Below, one piece after another: positions 15,666-24,277 of a stretch of 64,000 nucleotides of DNA. Below the pieces are notes generated by a model that worked only from the letters and a program-made list of their open reading frames with translations, had not been told where the DNA came from and did not search any database. Origin of the DNA: Murinocardiopsis flavida (lineage in GTDB: Bacteria; Actinomycetota; Actinomycetes; Streptosporangiales; Streptosporangiaceae); NCBI RefSeq assembly GCF_003014485.1, contig NZ_PYGA01000009.1, positions 62,001 through 126,000 of the forward strand, in the 5' to 3' direction. Each line of letters begins with the position of its first letter. The first letter of the stretch is position 1. The position numbers and the translations under genes are program-made.

Positions 15666-16413
15666 GGTCCGCGCGGGCGGCCAGCCCGCGGGCATCAAGG
15701 AGCGGCGCAACGAGGAGCACTGGGCCGGCCGGTACTACATGCGGGACCTATCCCCGTACGTCACCGTGTGGTTCGTCCGCGCGGGCATCGCGCCCAACCC
15801 CATCACCTTCATGATGATGGGGTTCGGCGTGCTCGCCGGGGTGGTGCTCGCCTTCGGCGGGCTGTGGACCGCCGTCCTCGCCGCCGTCCTCGTCCAGATC
15901 TACCTGCTGCTCGACTGCGTCGACGGCGAGGTCGCGCGCTACACCGGGCGCACCAGCGTCGCCGGGATCTTCCTCGACCGGATCGGCCACTACCTCGCCG
16001 AGATCGCCCTGCTCATCGGCCTGGGCGTGCGTGCGCAGGGCGGGTTCGAGCCGGGTATCTGGGTCATCGCCGGGATGGCCGCCGCCATCGGCGCGGCGCT
16101 CATCAAGGTCGAGACCGACAACGTCGTGGTGGCACGCGCCAAGGCCGGGCTGCCCGACAAGGTGTCGGAGGCGGCGATGCACCCGCGGTCCAGCGCCCTG
16201 AGCACCGCGCGCAAGTTCGCCTCGATGCTGATGTTCCACCGGCTCATCCAGGCGGTGGAACTCTCCCTCGTGGTCGTCGTCATCGCCGTCATCGACACGG
16301 TCCGCGGCGACCTGCTCGCCACCCAGGTCCTGACCGTCGCCTGCGTCGCGGCGGCAGCGCTGCAAACCGTCCTGCACCTGGTCAGCGTGCTCGCTTCGCG
16401 CCGACTCGACTGA
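15643..16413 (+). CDS. CDP-alcohol phosphatidyltransferase family membrane protein
   Basis: A 256-residue protein with about six helices. The catalytic motif is D91CVDGEVAR99 followed by G108IFLD112RIGH116, i.e. DxxDGxxAR(x8)GxxxDxxx with His in place of the final Asp. That Asp is normally the catalytic base, so the family branch may use another mechanism or partner. Known chemistry: moves an alcohol phosphate from a CDP-alcohol to a hydroxyl acceptor, forming a phosphodiester. The first 30 residues are a soluble, Arg-rich cap. It overlaps the dehydrogenase gene by 23 bases and ends the operon. Confidence 0.85.
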   Translation: MSKPSVAEVRAGGQPAGIKERRNEEHWAGRYYMRDLSPYVTVWFVRAGIAPNPITFMMMGFGVLAGVVLAFGGLWTAVLAAVLVQIYLLLDCVDGEVARYTGRTSVAGIFLDRIGHYLAEIALLIGLGVRAQGGFEPGIWVIAGMAAAIGAALIKVETDNVVVARAKAGLPDKVSEAAMHPRSSALSTARKFASMLMFHRLIQAVELSLVVVVIAVIDTVRGDLLATQVLTVACVAAAALQTVLHLVSVLASRRLD

Positions 16414-16578
16414 GCCCCCTGCCGTCGGTCCGCGCCGGCGCCCGGACACCCCGGGCCCGGTGCGGACCGGCCGCCGCGGGCGGGGAACCCTTATCCGCCT
16501 ATTAGCACGGGGCCGCTAGGGTCCCTTGCCTGACACGCGTCCGAGTGTCCGGGCCGGTGCCCGGACGATCCCTGAACG

Positions 16579-17598
16579 GTGCCCATGACCAGCCCTGCAT
16601 CCCCGGAAGCGACCGCCTCTGCCCCAGCCGGTGCGCGCACTCCCGCCGACGCCGCGCCGCGTCCGCAGGACCCTGCCGACGCACTACGCTCCCAAGTGGA
16701 TGACCGGAGCGCCGACGGCTCCGGTCGGGAGGGTGAGCGGCGGTTGAAGGTCTCGTGCGTGATCTTGACAATGGGTACGCGTCCCGATGAGCTCCGCCGC
16801 GCGGCCAAGAGCGTCCTCGAACAAGGCGTCGACATCGAGCTGATCGTGGTCAGCAACGGCGCCGAGCTGCCCGACTTCCCCGAGAACGTCATCACGCGCT
16901 CCCTGCCCGAGAACATCGGCATCCCCGCCGGCCGCAACAAGGGCGCCGAGCTGGTCACCGGCGACATCATCCTGTTCCTCGACGACGACGGCTGGTACCG
17001 CTCGCCCGACCTCGCCAAGCACGTGCAGGACCGGTTCGCCGCCGACCCCCGCCTCGGCGCGGTGTCCTTCCGCATCGCCGACCCCGACGGCGGCCCCGAC
17101 CAGCGGCGGCACCTGCCCCGCCTCGGTTCGTCCGACCCGCTGCGCTCCAGCAAGGTCACGACCTTCCTCGGCGGTGCGTGCGCAATCCGGACGGCGGCGT
17201 TCGAGAAGGCCGGCGGCCAGGCCGAGGAGTTCTTCTACGCCCATGAGGAGAGCGACCTCGCGTGGCGCATCCTCGACGCCGGGTACGACATCCTCTACGA
17301 CGCCGAAGCGGTCATGTACCACCCGGCGACCCTGCCCACCCGGCACCCGGACTTCTACCGGCTCAACGCCCGCAACCGGGTGTGGCTGGCCCGGCGCAAC
17401 CTGCCCTGGCCGCTGGCACTGGGCTACCTGGGCTCCTGGGTCGCCATCACCCTCCTGCGCGAGCGCGACCGCGAGAGCCTGAAGACCTGGTTCACCGGGT
17501 TCAAGGAGGGCTGGCGGGAGTCCCCGGGCCGCCGCCGCCCCATGAAGTGGTCCACCGCCTGGCGCATGACCAAAGCCGGCCGCCCCCCGATCATCTGA
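16579..17598 (+). CDS. GT2-family glycosyltransferase
   Basis: A 339-residue protein. A disordered Ala/Pro-rich N-terminus of about 55 residues precedes the GT-A core: KVSCVILTMGTRPDELRRA, ENIGIPAGRNKGAEL, the metal motif FLDDDGWY, FLGGACAIRTAAFEKAGG and EESDLAWRILDAGYDI. The C-terminus is basic. Members of this type resemble rhamnosyl- and galactofuranosyltransferases of cell-wall polysaccharide synthesis. Start: GTG 16579 or ATG 16585, neither with a good ribosome site, and the first 50 residues may not all be real. It follows the alditol-phosphate operon after 165 bases. Confidence 0.85.
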   Translation: MPMTSPASPEATASAPAGARTPADAAPRPQDPADALRSQVDDRSADGSGREGERRLKVSCVILTMGTRPDELRRAAKSVLEQGVDIELIVVSNGAELPDFPENVITRSLPENIGIPAGRNKGAELVTGDIILFLDDDGWYRSPDLAKHVQDRFAADPRLGAVSFRIADPDGGPDQRRHLPRLGSSDPLRSSKVTTFLGGACAIRTAAFEKAGGQAEEFFYAHEESDLAWRILDAGYDILYDAEAVMYHPATLPTRHPDFYRLNARNRVWLARRNLPWPLALGYLGSWVAITLLRERDRESLKTWFTGFKEGWRESPGRRRPMKWSTAWRMTKAGRPPII

Positions 17599-18050
17599 CC
17601 CGTCAAGGAGTCGGCCTCGCACCCCGGTCTGGCCCAAGGCGTCCGGGGGGCGAGAGCGCCCTCAACCCCAGAAGACCGGAGCCAGGCTGCCAGGACGCCT
17701 GCGCACGCCCCTACTGCGCCGCTTCGCGATTATCGCGCAGCGGGGGCCCGCGACGGCCGACACACATCCCGCACTTCGACCGCCGGGCGGGTACTCCGCG
17801 GATTCCGCAGCAGACATCCCCGGCGACACGCCCGCATCGCCCCTCCCGGGCAGTGAAAGCCCGGGATCCGCTCGGCCGACACTGCTGCGCAGGCTCAACG
17901 GCAGCCCGGCCCAGGTCAGCTGTTGCTAAGGACGCTCTCGGCACCAACCCCCGGCGCTACGCCTGGTGAGAAATCACGGCAGGCGGTCGGTCCGGGAGCC
18001 GTGCTGGTCAGCGCTCTGTTCTGGCTGAACCGCGACCCATATAACACGAT
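17599..18050. other. intergenic stretch between convergent genes
   Basis: No gene is supported in these 452 bases on either strand. The only structure seen is the symmetric site at 17719-17743. Confidence 0.5.
17719..17743. repeat. 25-bp near-perfect palindrome
   Basis: CCGCT and AGCGG flank CGCGAT-T-ATCGCG, with one mismatched pair between the arms. The single central base makes it a poor RNA hairpin but a good symmetric protein-binding site. No adjacent start codon tells which gene it would serve. Confidence 0.45.
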
Positions 18051-19241
18051 CTAGGTCGGGGTGAGGGTGCGGGCCGTCATGGGCTCGATGCTCGGGTGGG
18101 CCACTCTGGCCTGCTCTGGAGCCTGCTCGGCGGCCCCCACCCGGCGCGGGACCCCGGCCCACTGCGCCAAGTGCCCCACGAACGCCTGCGCCTGCACCGG
18201 CCAGTGGTAGTGGGCGCGCGCGATCGCGTGCCCCGTGCGCGCGAAGCGCAACCGGGTCTCCACGTCCGACCGCAACCGCAGCACCGCCTCGGCGGCCGCC
18301 TCCGGGTCGCCGAACGGCACCACCACCCCGCAATCCCCTTCGGGACGGCCGTTCACCAGCGCCTGCGCCGCCGGGTTCGGCGAGGTCACCACGGGCAGCC
18401 CGTGCGCCATGTACTCCACGACCTTCGTGGGCATCGAATGGCGGTAGTTCGGGGTGTCGTGCAGCAGGCTGATCCCCGCCATCGCGCCGCTCACCATGCG
18501 CAGGGCCTGGTCGTTGGGCACGAACCCGTACCAGCGGACCGCACCCTCGCGCTGGGCGTCGCGCAGCAGCGGCCGCGTCTGCGGGTCCGCCGCCCCGATG
18601 ACCTCGACGGTGACCCCGTGCGGGCGCAGCCGCCGCCCCATCTCCACGAGCTCGGCCGCGCCCCGGGCAGCGGACAGTTGGCCGAGGTACACCACCCGGT
18701 CGGCACCCGGAGGGCGCTCCGGCTGCTCCGGGACGTCGGTCGTGTTCGGCACCACAGGGTGGGCCTTCGCGAAGCGGGAACGGTACCCGTCCTCGGCGAG
18801 CATCAGCCGCATCCGGCGCTCCGCCCAGGTCTCGAACCCGCGCACCACGGGACCCAGCGGGCGGCGCAGCGGGCGCGGCATCCACGGCTTCGTGAGCAGC
18901 GCGGCGGCCGCGTCCTCGTGCACATCCCAGACCGTCACCGGGCGCTCGCCCTCAGGCGGGAGCGCCAGCATCAGCTCAGGGTCGTGGAATAGCAGGACGT
19001 CGGCCGACGGGGCGTGCGCGGCGATCGCGGCGCGCGCCGCCCGCAACGCCTTGAACCGCCGTTTCCCCGAAGCGCGCGGAACGTCGACCGCCGTGATCTC
19101 CGGCCACGGGGTGACATTCCGCTCCCGGAACGGGGCGATGTAGGTGACGGTGTGCCCGGCGTCGAGCAGGGCCCGAATCTGCCGATGCAGGATCCGAGCG
19201 TCCTCGGGGTGGTGCACCACCGTGGCGACCAGTGCATGCAT
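18051..19241 (-). CDS. GT4-family glycosyltransferase
   Basis: A 396-residue GT-B enzyme. The N-terminal domain begins MHALVATVVHHPEDARIL and contains VLLFHDPELML and WDVHEDAAAALL. The C-terminal donor domain has VVYLGQLSAARGAAELVEMG, RWYGFVPNDQALRM and the EX7E-like KVVEYMAHGLPVVTSPNP. No membrane helix. The substrate is unknown; the UDP-ManNAcA genes next to it make a uronic-acid-containing polymer likely (inference). The 445 bases after its start toward 19687 are non-coding. Confidence 0.87.
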   Translation of the reverse strand: MHALVATVVHHPEDARILHRQIRALLDAGHTVTYIAPFRERNVTPWPEITAVDVPRASGKRRFKALRAARAAIAAHAPSADVLLFHDPELMLALPPEGERPVTVWDVHEDAAAALLTKPWMPRPLRRPLGPVVRGFETWAERRMRLMLAEDGYRSRFAKAHPVVPNTTDVPEQPERPPGADRVVYLGQLSAARGAAELVEMGRRLRPHGVTVEVIGAADPQTRPLLRDAQREGAVRWYGFVPNDQALRMVSGAMAGISLLHDTPNYRHSMPTKVVEYMAHGLPVVTSPNPAAQALVNGRPEGDCGVVVPFGDPEAAAEAVLRLRSDVETRLRFARTGHAIARAHYHWPVQAQAFVGHLAQWAGVPRRVGAAEQAPEQARVAHPSIEPMTARTLTPT

Positions 19242-19509
19242 CGGGACGCTTCACCTGCCCTTCGAGACCCGGCCGCGCATCGGCCGTTGCGGCCACGCTA
19301 GGGACACGGGGAAACAGGGGGTGAAAACCAGGGTTACGGCAAGTAGTGATCAGAATGAACCCTGCTTGCTGGGTCGTCGCGGTTCCGGGGCGCTTCAGGC
19401 CGATGTCTTCCCTCGTCGCGTGGCGCTCCCTCGTACCTCGGTCGCACCCCGCTCCTCAGTCCAGACACCGGCGCGCCCCTCCACCGCGACTCCCGGAAAC
19501 ACCCCCTCG

Positions 19510-19600
19510 GGCGGGGGCACAAACTCCCGGGGCGGGGGTTCAAGACCCCCTGGGGACGAGGTCAAAGCTCCCCGGGGCAGGGGTTAAAGACCCCCTTGGG
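19510..19600. repeat. four tandem small palindromic repeats
   Basis: Units of 21-25 bases start at 19510, 19531, 19554 and 19576. The pattern is GGC(G/A)GGGG(T/C)..AAA/CAAGA..CCCCC(T)GG; in most units the G-run pairs with the C-run, so each can form a short hairpin. The last unit ends CCCCCTTGGGCTG, as does a repeat near 4.37 kb. Confidence 0.6.
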
Positions 19601-19641
19601 CTGCGCTTCGTTGATCTGCTTGCCGGGGCTATGGGTGTGAC

Positions 19642-19675
19642 GGGAGCCGCGGCGGCCAGTTTCGCCGCGGCTCCC
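19642..19675 (-). terminator. terminator hairpin of the UDP-sugar dehydrogenase gene
   Basis: A perfect 13-bp stem (19642-19654 with 19663-19675) and an 8-base loop, 12 bases beyond the dehydrogenase stop codon on the minus strand. Confidence 0.7.
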
Positions 19676-19686
19676 CGAGGTTCGGG

Positions 19687-21006
19687 TCAGAGGACCTGGA
19701 GGCCCTTGCGGTCGACGCGGGGGGTTCGGCGGCCGGTGTCGGCGGGCGGGGTGGGGCGGCGCAGGACGCCGCGGGTGTCGAGCAGCAGGTCGGCGTGCTC
19801 GGCGAGGACCTCGGGGGCGTACTCGCGGTGGTCGGTCAGCAGGATGACGAGGTCGGCCTCCTGAAGGGCCGTGGTGAGGTCCTCGGCGCGCGGGATACTC
19901 CGGCCGTTCACCGTCCACTCGTCGACGCGCGGGTCGTGGTAGGTGAGGGTGGCGCCCTTCTCGGCGAGCTTCTTCGCCACCGGGCGGGCCGGCGACTCCC
20001 GCTGGTCGGCGATGTCGGCCTTGTAGGTGACGCCGAGCAGCAGCACGTTGGACCGGGACAGCGCCAACCCGGCGTCGTTCAGCATCTCCAGCGAGCGCTG
20101 GAGCACATACGACGGCATGCGGGCGTTGATCTCCTGGGCCAGCTCCACGAATCGGAACGGGTACCCCAGGGTTTTGACCTTGTACGACAGGTAGTTCGGG
20201 TCGATCGGAATGCAGTGCCCGCCGACACCGGGGCCCGGGTAGAACGCCTGGAAGCCGAACGGCTTGGTCGCGGCGCAGGAAATGGCGTCCCACAGGTCGA
20301 CGCCGAGTTCCTGGCAGAAGATCGCCATTTCGTTCACCAGGGCGATGTTCACGTGCCGGTAGGTGTTCTCCAGGAGTTTCGCCATTTCGGCCTCGCGGGT
20401 GCCGCGCGCCTGGACGACCGACTGGACGAACTTTCCGTAGAAGGACGCGGCGATCTCGCCGCACTGGTCGGTCAGGCCGCCGACGACCTTCGGCGTGTTG
20501 GCGACGCCGAACTGCGGGTTGCCCGGGTCGATCCGCTCGGGGGAGAACGCCAGGTGGAAGTCCACCCCGGCGCGCAGCCCCGACTCCTCCAGCAGGGGCC
20601 GCAGCACCTCCTCGGTCGTGCCCGGGTAGGTGGTGGACTCCAGGACGACCAGCGTGCCGGGCCGCAGGTGGGCGGCGATGGACCGGCCGGCCGCGGTGAC
20701 CGCTCCGAGGTCGGGGCCGCCCTCGTTCGACAGGGGCGTGGGGACGCAGATGACGATGGTGCGTGCGGTGCCGAGGACGGCGGGGTCGTCGACCGCGCGG
20801 AACCCGGACTCGCGCATCCGGGCGATGTCCTCGGTCGACAGGTCGTCGATGTGGGAGCGCCCGGCTGCCAGCCCGTCGATGACCGAGCGGTTGACATCCA
20901 GCCCGGTGACGCGGAGACCCGACTTGGCGGCCTCTTGCGCCAAGGGGAGACCGACATATCCCAGGCCGATGACGACCAGGTCTGATGCGGAGGTCGCGAC
21001 GTCCAC
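19687..21006 (-). CDS. wecC: UDP-N-acetyl-D-mannosaminuronate-type nucleotide-sugar dehydrogenase
   Basis: A 439-residue UDP-glucose/GDP-mannose dehydrogenase family enzyme. The NAD loop is VIGLGYVGLPLA (12-23), ICVPTPL and LESTTYPGTTEEV follow, and the catalytic Cys265 lies in GPGVGGHCIPIDP. The WecC/WbpA branch oxidises C6 of UDP-ManNAc or UDP-GlcNAc in two NAD-dependent steps. With wecB nearby the likely product is UDP-ManNAcA, a building block of teichuronic-type polymers. The GTG at 21006 is preferred because AGGAGG sits six bases before it; an ATG at 21021 encodes that ribosome site itself. Confidence 0.87.
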   Translation of the reverse strand: MDVATSASDLVVIGLGYVGLPLAQEAAKSGLRVTGLDVNRSVIDGLAAGRSHIDDLSTEDIARMRESGFRAVDDPAVLGTARTIVICVPTPLSNEGGPDLGAVTAAGRSIAAHLRPGTLVVLESTTYPGTTEEVLRPLLEESGLRAGVDFHLAFSPERIDPGNPQFGVANTPKVVGGLTDQCGEIAASFYGKFVQSVVQARGTREAEMAKLLENTYRHVNIALVNEMAIFCQELGVDLWDAISCAATKPFGFQAFYPGPGVGGHCIPIDPNYLSYKVKTLGYPFRFVELAQEINARMPSYVLQRSLEMLNDAGLALSRSNVLLLGVTYKADIADQRESPARPVAKKLAEKGATLTYHDPRVDEWTVNGRSIPRAEDLTTALQEADLVILLTDHREYAPEVLAEHADLLLDTRGVLRRPTPPADTGRRTPRVDRKGLQVL

Positions 21007-21128
21007 AGGAATCCTCCTCATAAGCAGTGCAGATGGAATGGCCGACCGTGCTGCGTGAGGCGGGCACAGCCTGATTTCGGTCGGTACGCTGACCAGTAGA
21101 CGCCTTACGGCGCGGCGCCGGTGTCGCG

Positions 21129-22874
21129 TCAGCCGATGTGGCCTGAATCGGACAATTCGCCAGTTATCTGTTTGTAGATCTCCAGATATCGGCGCGCGGC
21201 GGCCGCCCATGTGCGATCGGCCCCGACGCCCGCCTTCGCTGCCCGTCCGTAATCGGCGCTGGTCGTCCGACTGTAGAACAGACTTTCAAGGCAATTCGCC
21301 AGTGCTTCCGAGTCGTCCGGCGGAATTAACTCCCCGGTCACCCCTGGTTCCACGAGTTCGGCGAGCGCCGGCAGGTCGCTGGCGACCACGGGCAGCCCGC
21401 CCGCCATGGCCTCGACCGGTTTCAGCGGGGTCACCAGGCGGCACACCCGCTCGTCGCGGCGCGGCACGGCGAAGACGTCGAGCGCGGCGTGGTACCCGCG
21501 CACCTCCGCCGCAGGCACCCGGCCGGGCAGGTGCGCCGCGCCGCCCAGGGCCGCGGCCCGCTCGCGGAGGGCGCCGAGCTCCGGGCCGTCGCCCACGAGG
21601 AGCAGATGCGCGGGCACCCCGCGGCCGCGCAGCAGCGCCACCGCGTCCACCAGGGTGTCGAGGCCCTCGTAGGAGTAGCAGCTCGTCGTGCTGCCCACCA
21701 CGAAGTCCCCGGCGCCGATCCCCAGCGCCGCCCGCGGCGCCTCCCGGTCCGGCAGCGGGGCCAGGAACGCGTCGTCCACGGCGTTGCCGATCACGTTCAC
21801 CGCCGACGGCGCGACACCCCGTCCCACGATCTCGGCGCGCATCGCCTCCCCGAGCGTGACCACCGCGTCCGCCGCGAGCATGCACTCCGTCTCCGCTGCG
21901 CGTTCGGCCTGGTAGAACGCGTCCGACGGGCTTCTCGACGGGTCGCGCGACAACCACGACTCCTCCAGGAAGCCGCGCACCTCGTACACCACCGGGATGG
22001 CGAACATGCGGCCCAGCGCCAGCGCAAGCGCCCCGTTGCGGTGGTCGCTGGCGGCGTGCAGGACGTCGGGCCGCACCCGCCGCACCACCTCAGCCGCCAT
22101 CCGCAGCGACGCGGCGAACCCGGCGGCGTCGTCCTTGGGCGCCCGCCACGGCAGCAGCCGGTGGTAGCGGACCCCGTCGACCACCACGAGGGCGCGGGCG
22201 TCGCGCACCCCCTTGGTCAGCGGGTAGCCGATCCGGGTGAGCACGTGCGGTTCCACGCCCGCGGCCTGCTGCCCCAAGGCGATCCGGTGGGTGCGCTGGG
22301 TGTACCCGGCGTTGGTGTGCGGGAGCGCGTTGGTGACCACGTGCAGCACCCGGACCGGCACAGATCGCTGACCGTTCACCACCGCTTGGCTCCGTGTTCG
22401 CCGGTCGGGGGCTACGGTGATGGCGTTCCACCGGCGGGGCGCCCGCGCCGGGACGACCTGTCCCGTCGTGACTCCCAACCGGTGCGACAGCCCGGCGCGG
22501 CGGCGCCCCTGGGGAATCCGCTCCAGGAGTTCACCGGCGAGCACGGGCTGCTCGACGGCCAGCGTGAACGCGGCGAGTCGGGCCAGGGACGCGATGGAGG
22601 CGCCGCGCGACAGGCGTCGCACCTCCTCCCGCATCTCGGCACGGCGACCCGCATCCCACAGCGCGTAGCAGCGGGGCAGTCCCCCGATCCGCTGCGCGGC
22701 GCCGCGCACCGCACGGCGCGCGGGGGAGGGCAGCAGTCGCAGGCCAAGCAGGGGCACCCGGGCGGGCTCGGCCCGCAGGTGCCTGACGGTGAGGGTGGCG
22801 GTGAACACCGCCGCTTTCGCGAAGTTGCGCACGGCCGTGAATGCAACCACCTCCGGGTGTCCTAGCGGTGACAT
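21129..22874 (-). CDS. GT4-family glycosyltransferase with long N-terminal extension
   Basis: About 581 residues. The first 200 are basic and Ala/Arg-rich, of unknown fold. The GT-B core starts at VRVLHVVTNALPHTNAGYTQ and includes VVYEVRGFLEESWL, VVGSTTSCYSYEGLDTLVDA, LLVGDGPELGAL and the donor-side RLVTPLKPVEAMAGGLPVVA. No membrane helix is clear. The start is uncertain: ATG 22874 has a weak site, and GTG starts further in are possible. It is transcribed away from wecB across 124 bases and toward the UDP-sugar dehydrogenase gene (123-base gap), so the two probably share a transcript. Confidence 0.85.
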   Translation of the reverse strand: MSPLGHPEVVAFTAVRNFAKAAVFTATLTVRHLRAEPARVPLLGLRLLPSPARRAVRGAAQRIGGLPRCYALWDAGRRAEMREEVRRLSRGASIASLARLAAFTLAVEQPVLAGELLERIPQGRRRAGLSHRLGVTTGQVVPARAPRRWNAITVAPDRRTRSQAVVNGQRSVPVRVLHVVTNALPHTNAGYTQRTHRIALGQQAAGVEPHVLTRIGYPLTKGVRDARALVVVDGVRYHRLLPWRAPKDDAAGFAASLRMAAEVVRRVRPDVLHAASDHRNGALALALGRMFAIPVVYEVRGFLEESWLSRDPSRSPSDAFYQAERAAETECMLAADAVVTLGEAMRAEIVGRGVAPSAVNVIGNAVDDAFLAPLPDREAPRAALGIGAGDFVVGSTTSCYSYEGLDTLVDAVALLRGRGVPAHLLLVGDGPELGALRERAAALGGAAHLPGRVPAAEVRGYHAALDVFAVPRRDERVCRLVTPLKPVEAMAGGLPVVASDLPALAELVEPGVTGELIPPDDSEALANCLESLFYSRTTSADYGRAAKAGVGADRTWAAAARRYLEIYKQITGELSDSGHIG

Positions 22875-22998
22875 CCCGGCGTCGCGCACGGGGACAGTAG
22901 TCGTTTTAGCAGCGCCGACCGCCCATTTCACGGCGAACCGCACGGTGCTCCGGGCGTGGCGCCGCGGCAATTTTCGAGCAGGACCCGAAGGGAACGAG

Positions 22999-24096
22999 AT
23001 GTCGTCTGCCCCCGCCGAGATCGTCCACATCGTTGGCGCGCGGCCCAATTTCATCAAGGCGGCGCCGGTGACGGCGGCGCTGGCGGACCTTGGCATCCGG
23101 CAGTCCGTCGTGCACACCGGCCAGCACTACGACGACCGCATGTCGGCCGTCTTCTTCCGCGAACTCGGCCTGCCGCGCCCCGACGTCGACCTGGGTGTCG
23201 GCTCGGGCTCGCACGCCGAGCAGACCGCCGCGCTGCTGGTCGGCCTGGAGCGGGAGTTCACCGAGCGCAGGCCGCGCACTGTCGCCGTCTACGGCGACGT
23301 GAACTCCACCCTCGCCGCGGCGCTGGTCGCGGCGAAGCTGCACATCCCCGTCGCGCACATCGAGGCCGGGCTGCGCTCCTTCGACATGACCATGCCGGAG
23401 GAGGTGAACCGCAGGGTCACCGACCAGCTGTCGGACCTGTGCTTCACGACCAGCCCCGAGGCGGTCGGGCACCTCGCGGCGGAGGGGGTGGACGTCGGCC
23501 GGGTCCACTTCGTCGGCAACCCCATGATCGACACGCTCCTGGCGAACCTGGGCCGGTTCGACGTCGCCGCGCTCACCGAGCGCCTGGAACTGCCCGACGA
23601 CTACGTCGCGGCGACCCTGCACCGCCCCGCCAACGTCGACGACCCTGCGACGGTGGCCGCCCTGGTCGCCCGCCTGCACGAGGTCGCCGACGCGGTGGAC
23701 GTCGTCATGCCGGTGCACCCGCGCGGCCGCGCCGCGTTCGACGCCGCCGGGCTCGGCGACCACCCCCGGGTCCGGCTGCTCGACCCGCTCGGCTACGTCG
23801 ACTTCGTCACCCTCGTCCGGGGCTCCCTCGCCGTGATCACCGACTCCGGCGGGGTCCAGGAGGAGAGCACCATCCTCTCCGTACCGTGCCTGACCCTGCG
23901 GCCCAACACCGAGCGCCCGATCACCATCACCCACGGCACCAACCGGCTGGTGACCGACAGCGAACTGCCCGGCCTGATCGGCAAGGTCCTGGCGGGGGAG
24001 CCCTTCGGCGACCGGCACGACTCCACGCCCCCGCTGTGGGACGGCCACGCCGGCGGCCGCATCGCCGCGATCCTCGCCGGGGAGCCGGCCCAGTGA
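22999..24096 (+). CDS. wecB: UDP-N-acetylglucosamine 2-epimerase (non-hydrolysing)
   Basis: A 365-residue enzyme. Family marks are VGARPNFIKAAPV, VHTGQHYDDRMSAVFF, VYGDVNSTLAAALVAAKLHI, AHIEAGLRSFDMTMPEE, NRRVTDQLSDL and TDSGGVQEEST, with the acidic and His residues intact. It converts UDP-GlcNAc into UDP-ManNAc in the cytoplasm. Paired with the divergent UDP-sugar dehydrogenase it supplies UDP-ManNAcA. ATG at 22999 has AAGGGAACGAG upstream. Confidence 0.94.
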   Translation: MSSAPAEIVHIVGARPNFIKAAPVTAALADLGIRQSVVHTGQHYDDRMSAVFFRELGLPRPDVDLGVGSGSHAEQTAALLVGLEREFTERRPRTVAVYGDVNSTLAAALVAAKLHIPVAHIEAGLRSFDMTMPEEVNRRVTDQLSDLCFTTSPEAVGHLAAEGVDVGRVHFVGNPMIDTLLANLGRFDVAALTERLELPDDYVAATLHRPANVDDPATVAALVARLHEVADAVDVVMPVHPRGRAAFDAAGLGDHPRVRLLDPLGYVDFVTLVRGSLAVITDSGGVQEESTILSVPCLTLRPNTERPITITHGTNRLVTDSELPGLIGKVLAGEPFGDRHDSTPPLWDGHAGGRIAAILAGEPAQ

Positions 24097-24212
24097 CCGG
24101 CGGCGGGGGCCGCCGCGGCGCGCCGGGCGCGCGCTTGGGCCGCCGACGCCCCGCCGCCCGCGGCACAGGGCATGATGAGCACGCGCCGCCTTCGGCGTGT
24201 GCGGACCGGAAC

Positions 24213-24248
24213 GGACAACGGCAGGCGGCCGGACAACGGCAGGCGGCC
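24213..24248. repeat. perfect tandem duplication of 18 bp
   Basis: Two identical 18-base units (24213-24230 and 24231-24248) lie 30 bases before the GTG of the next gene. The second copy may push the promoter away from the start codon; copy number could vary between strains. Confidence 0.75.
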
Positions 24249-24277
24249 GGTGGAAGACGCGACCGTAGGGACCTTTC

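Larger units (their letters stand above)
19242..19686. other. non-coding stretch with repeats and a terminator
   Basis: It lies between the start of the GT4 gene and the stop of the UDP-sugar dehydrogenase gene, both on the minus strand. It holds a row of small palindromic repeats (19510-19600) and a 13-bp hairpin (19642-19675). The promoter of the GT4 gene should lie between about 19242 and 19400. No gene is supported. Confidence 0.5.
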
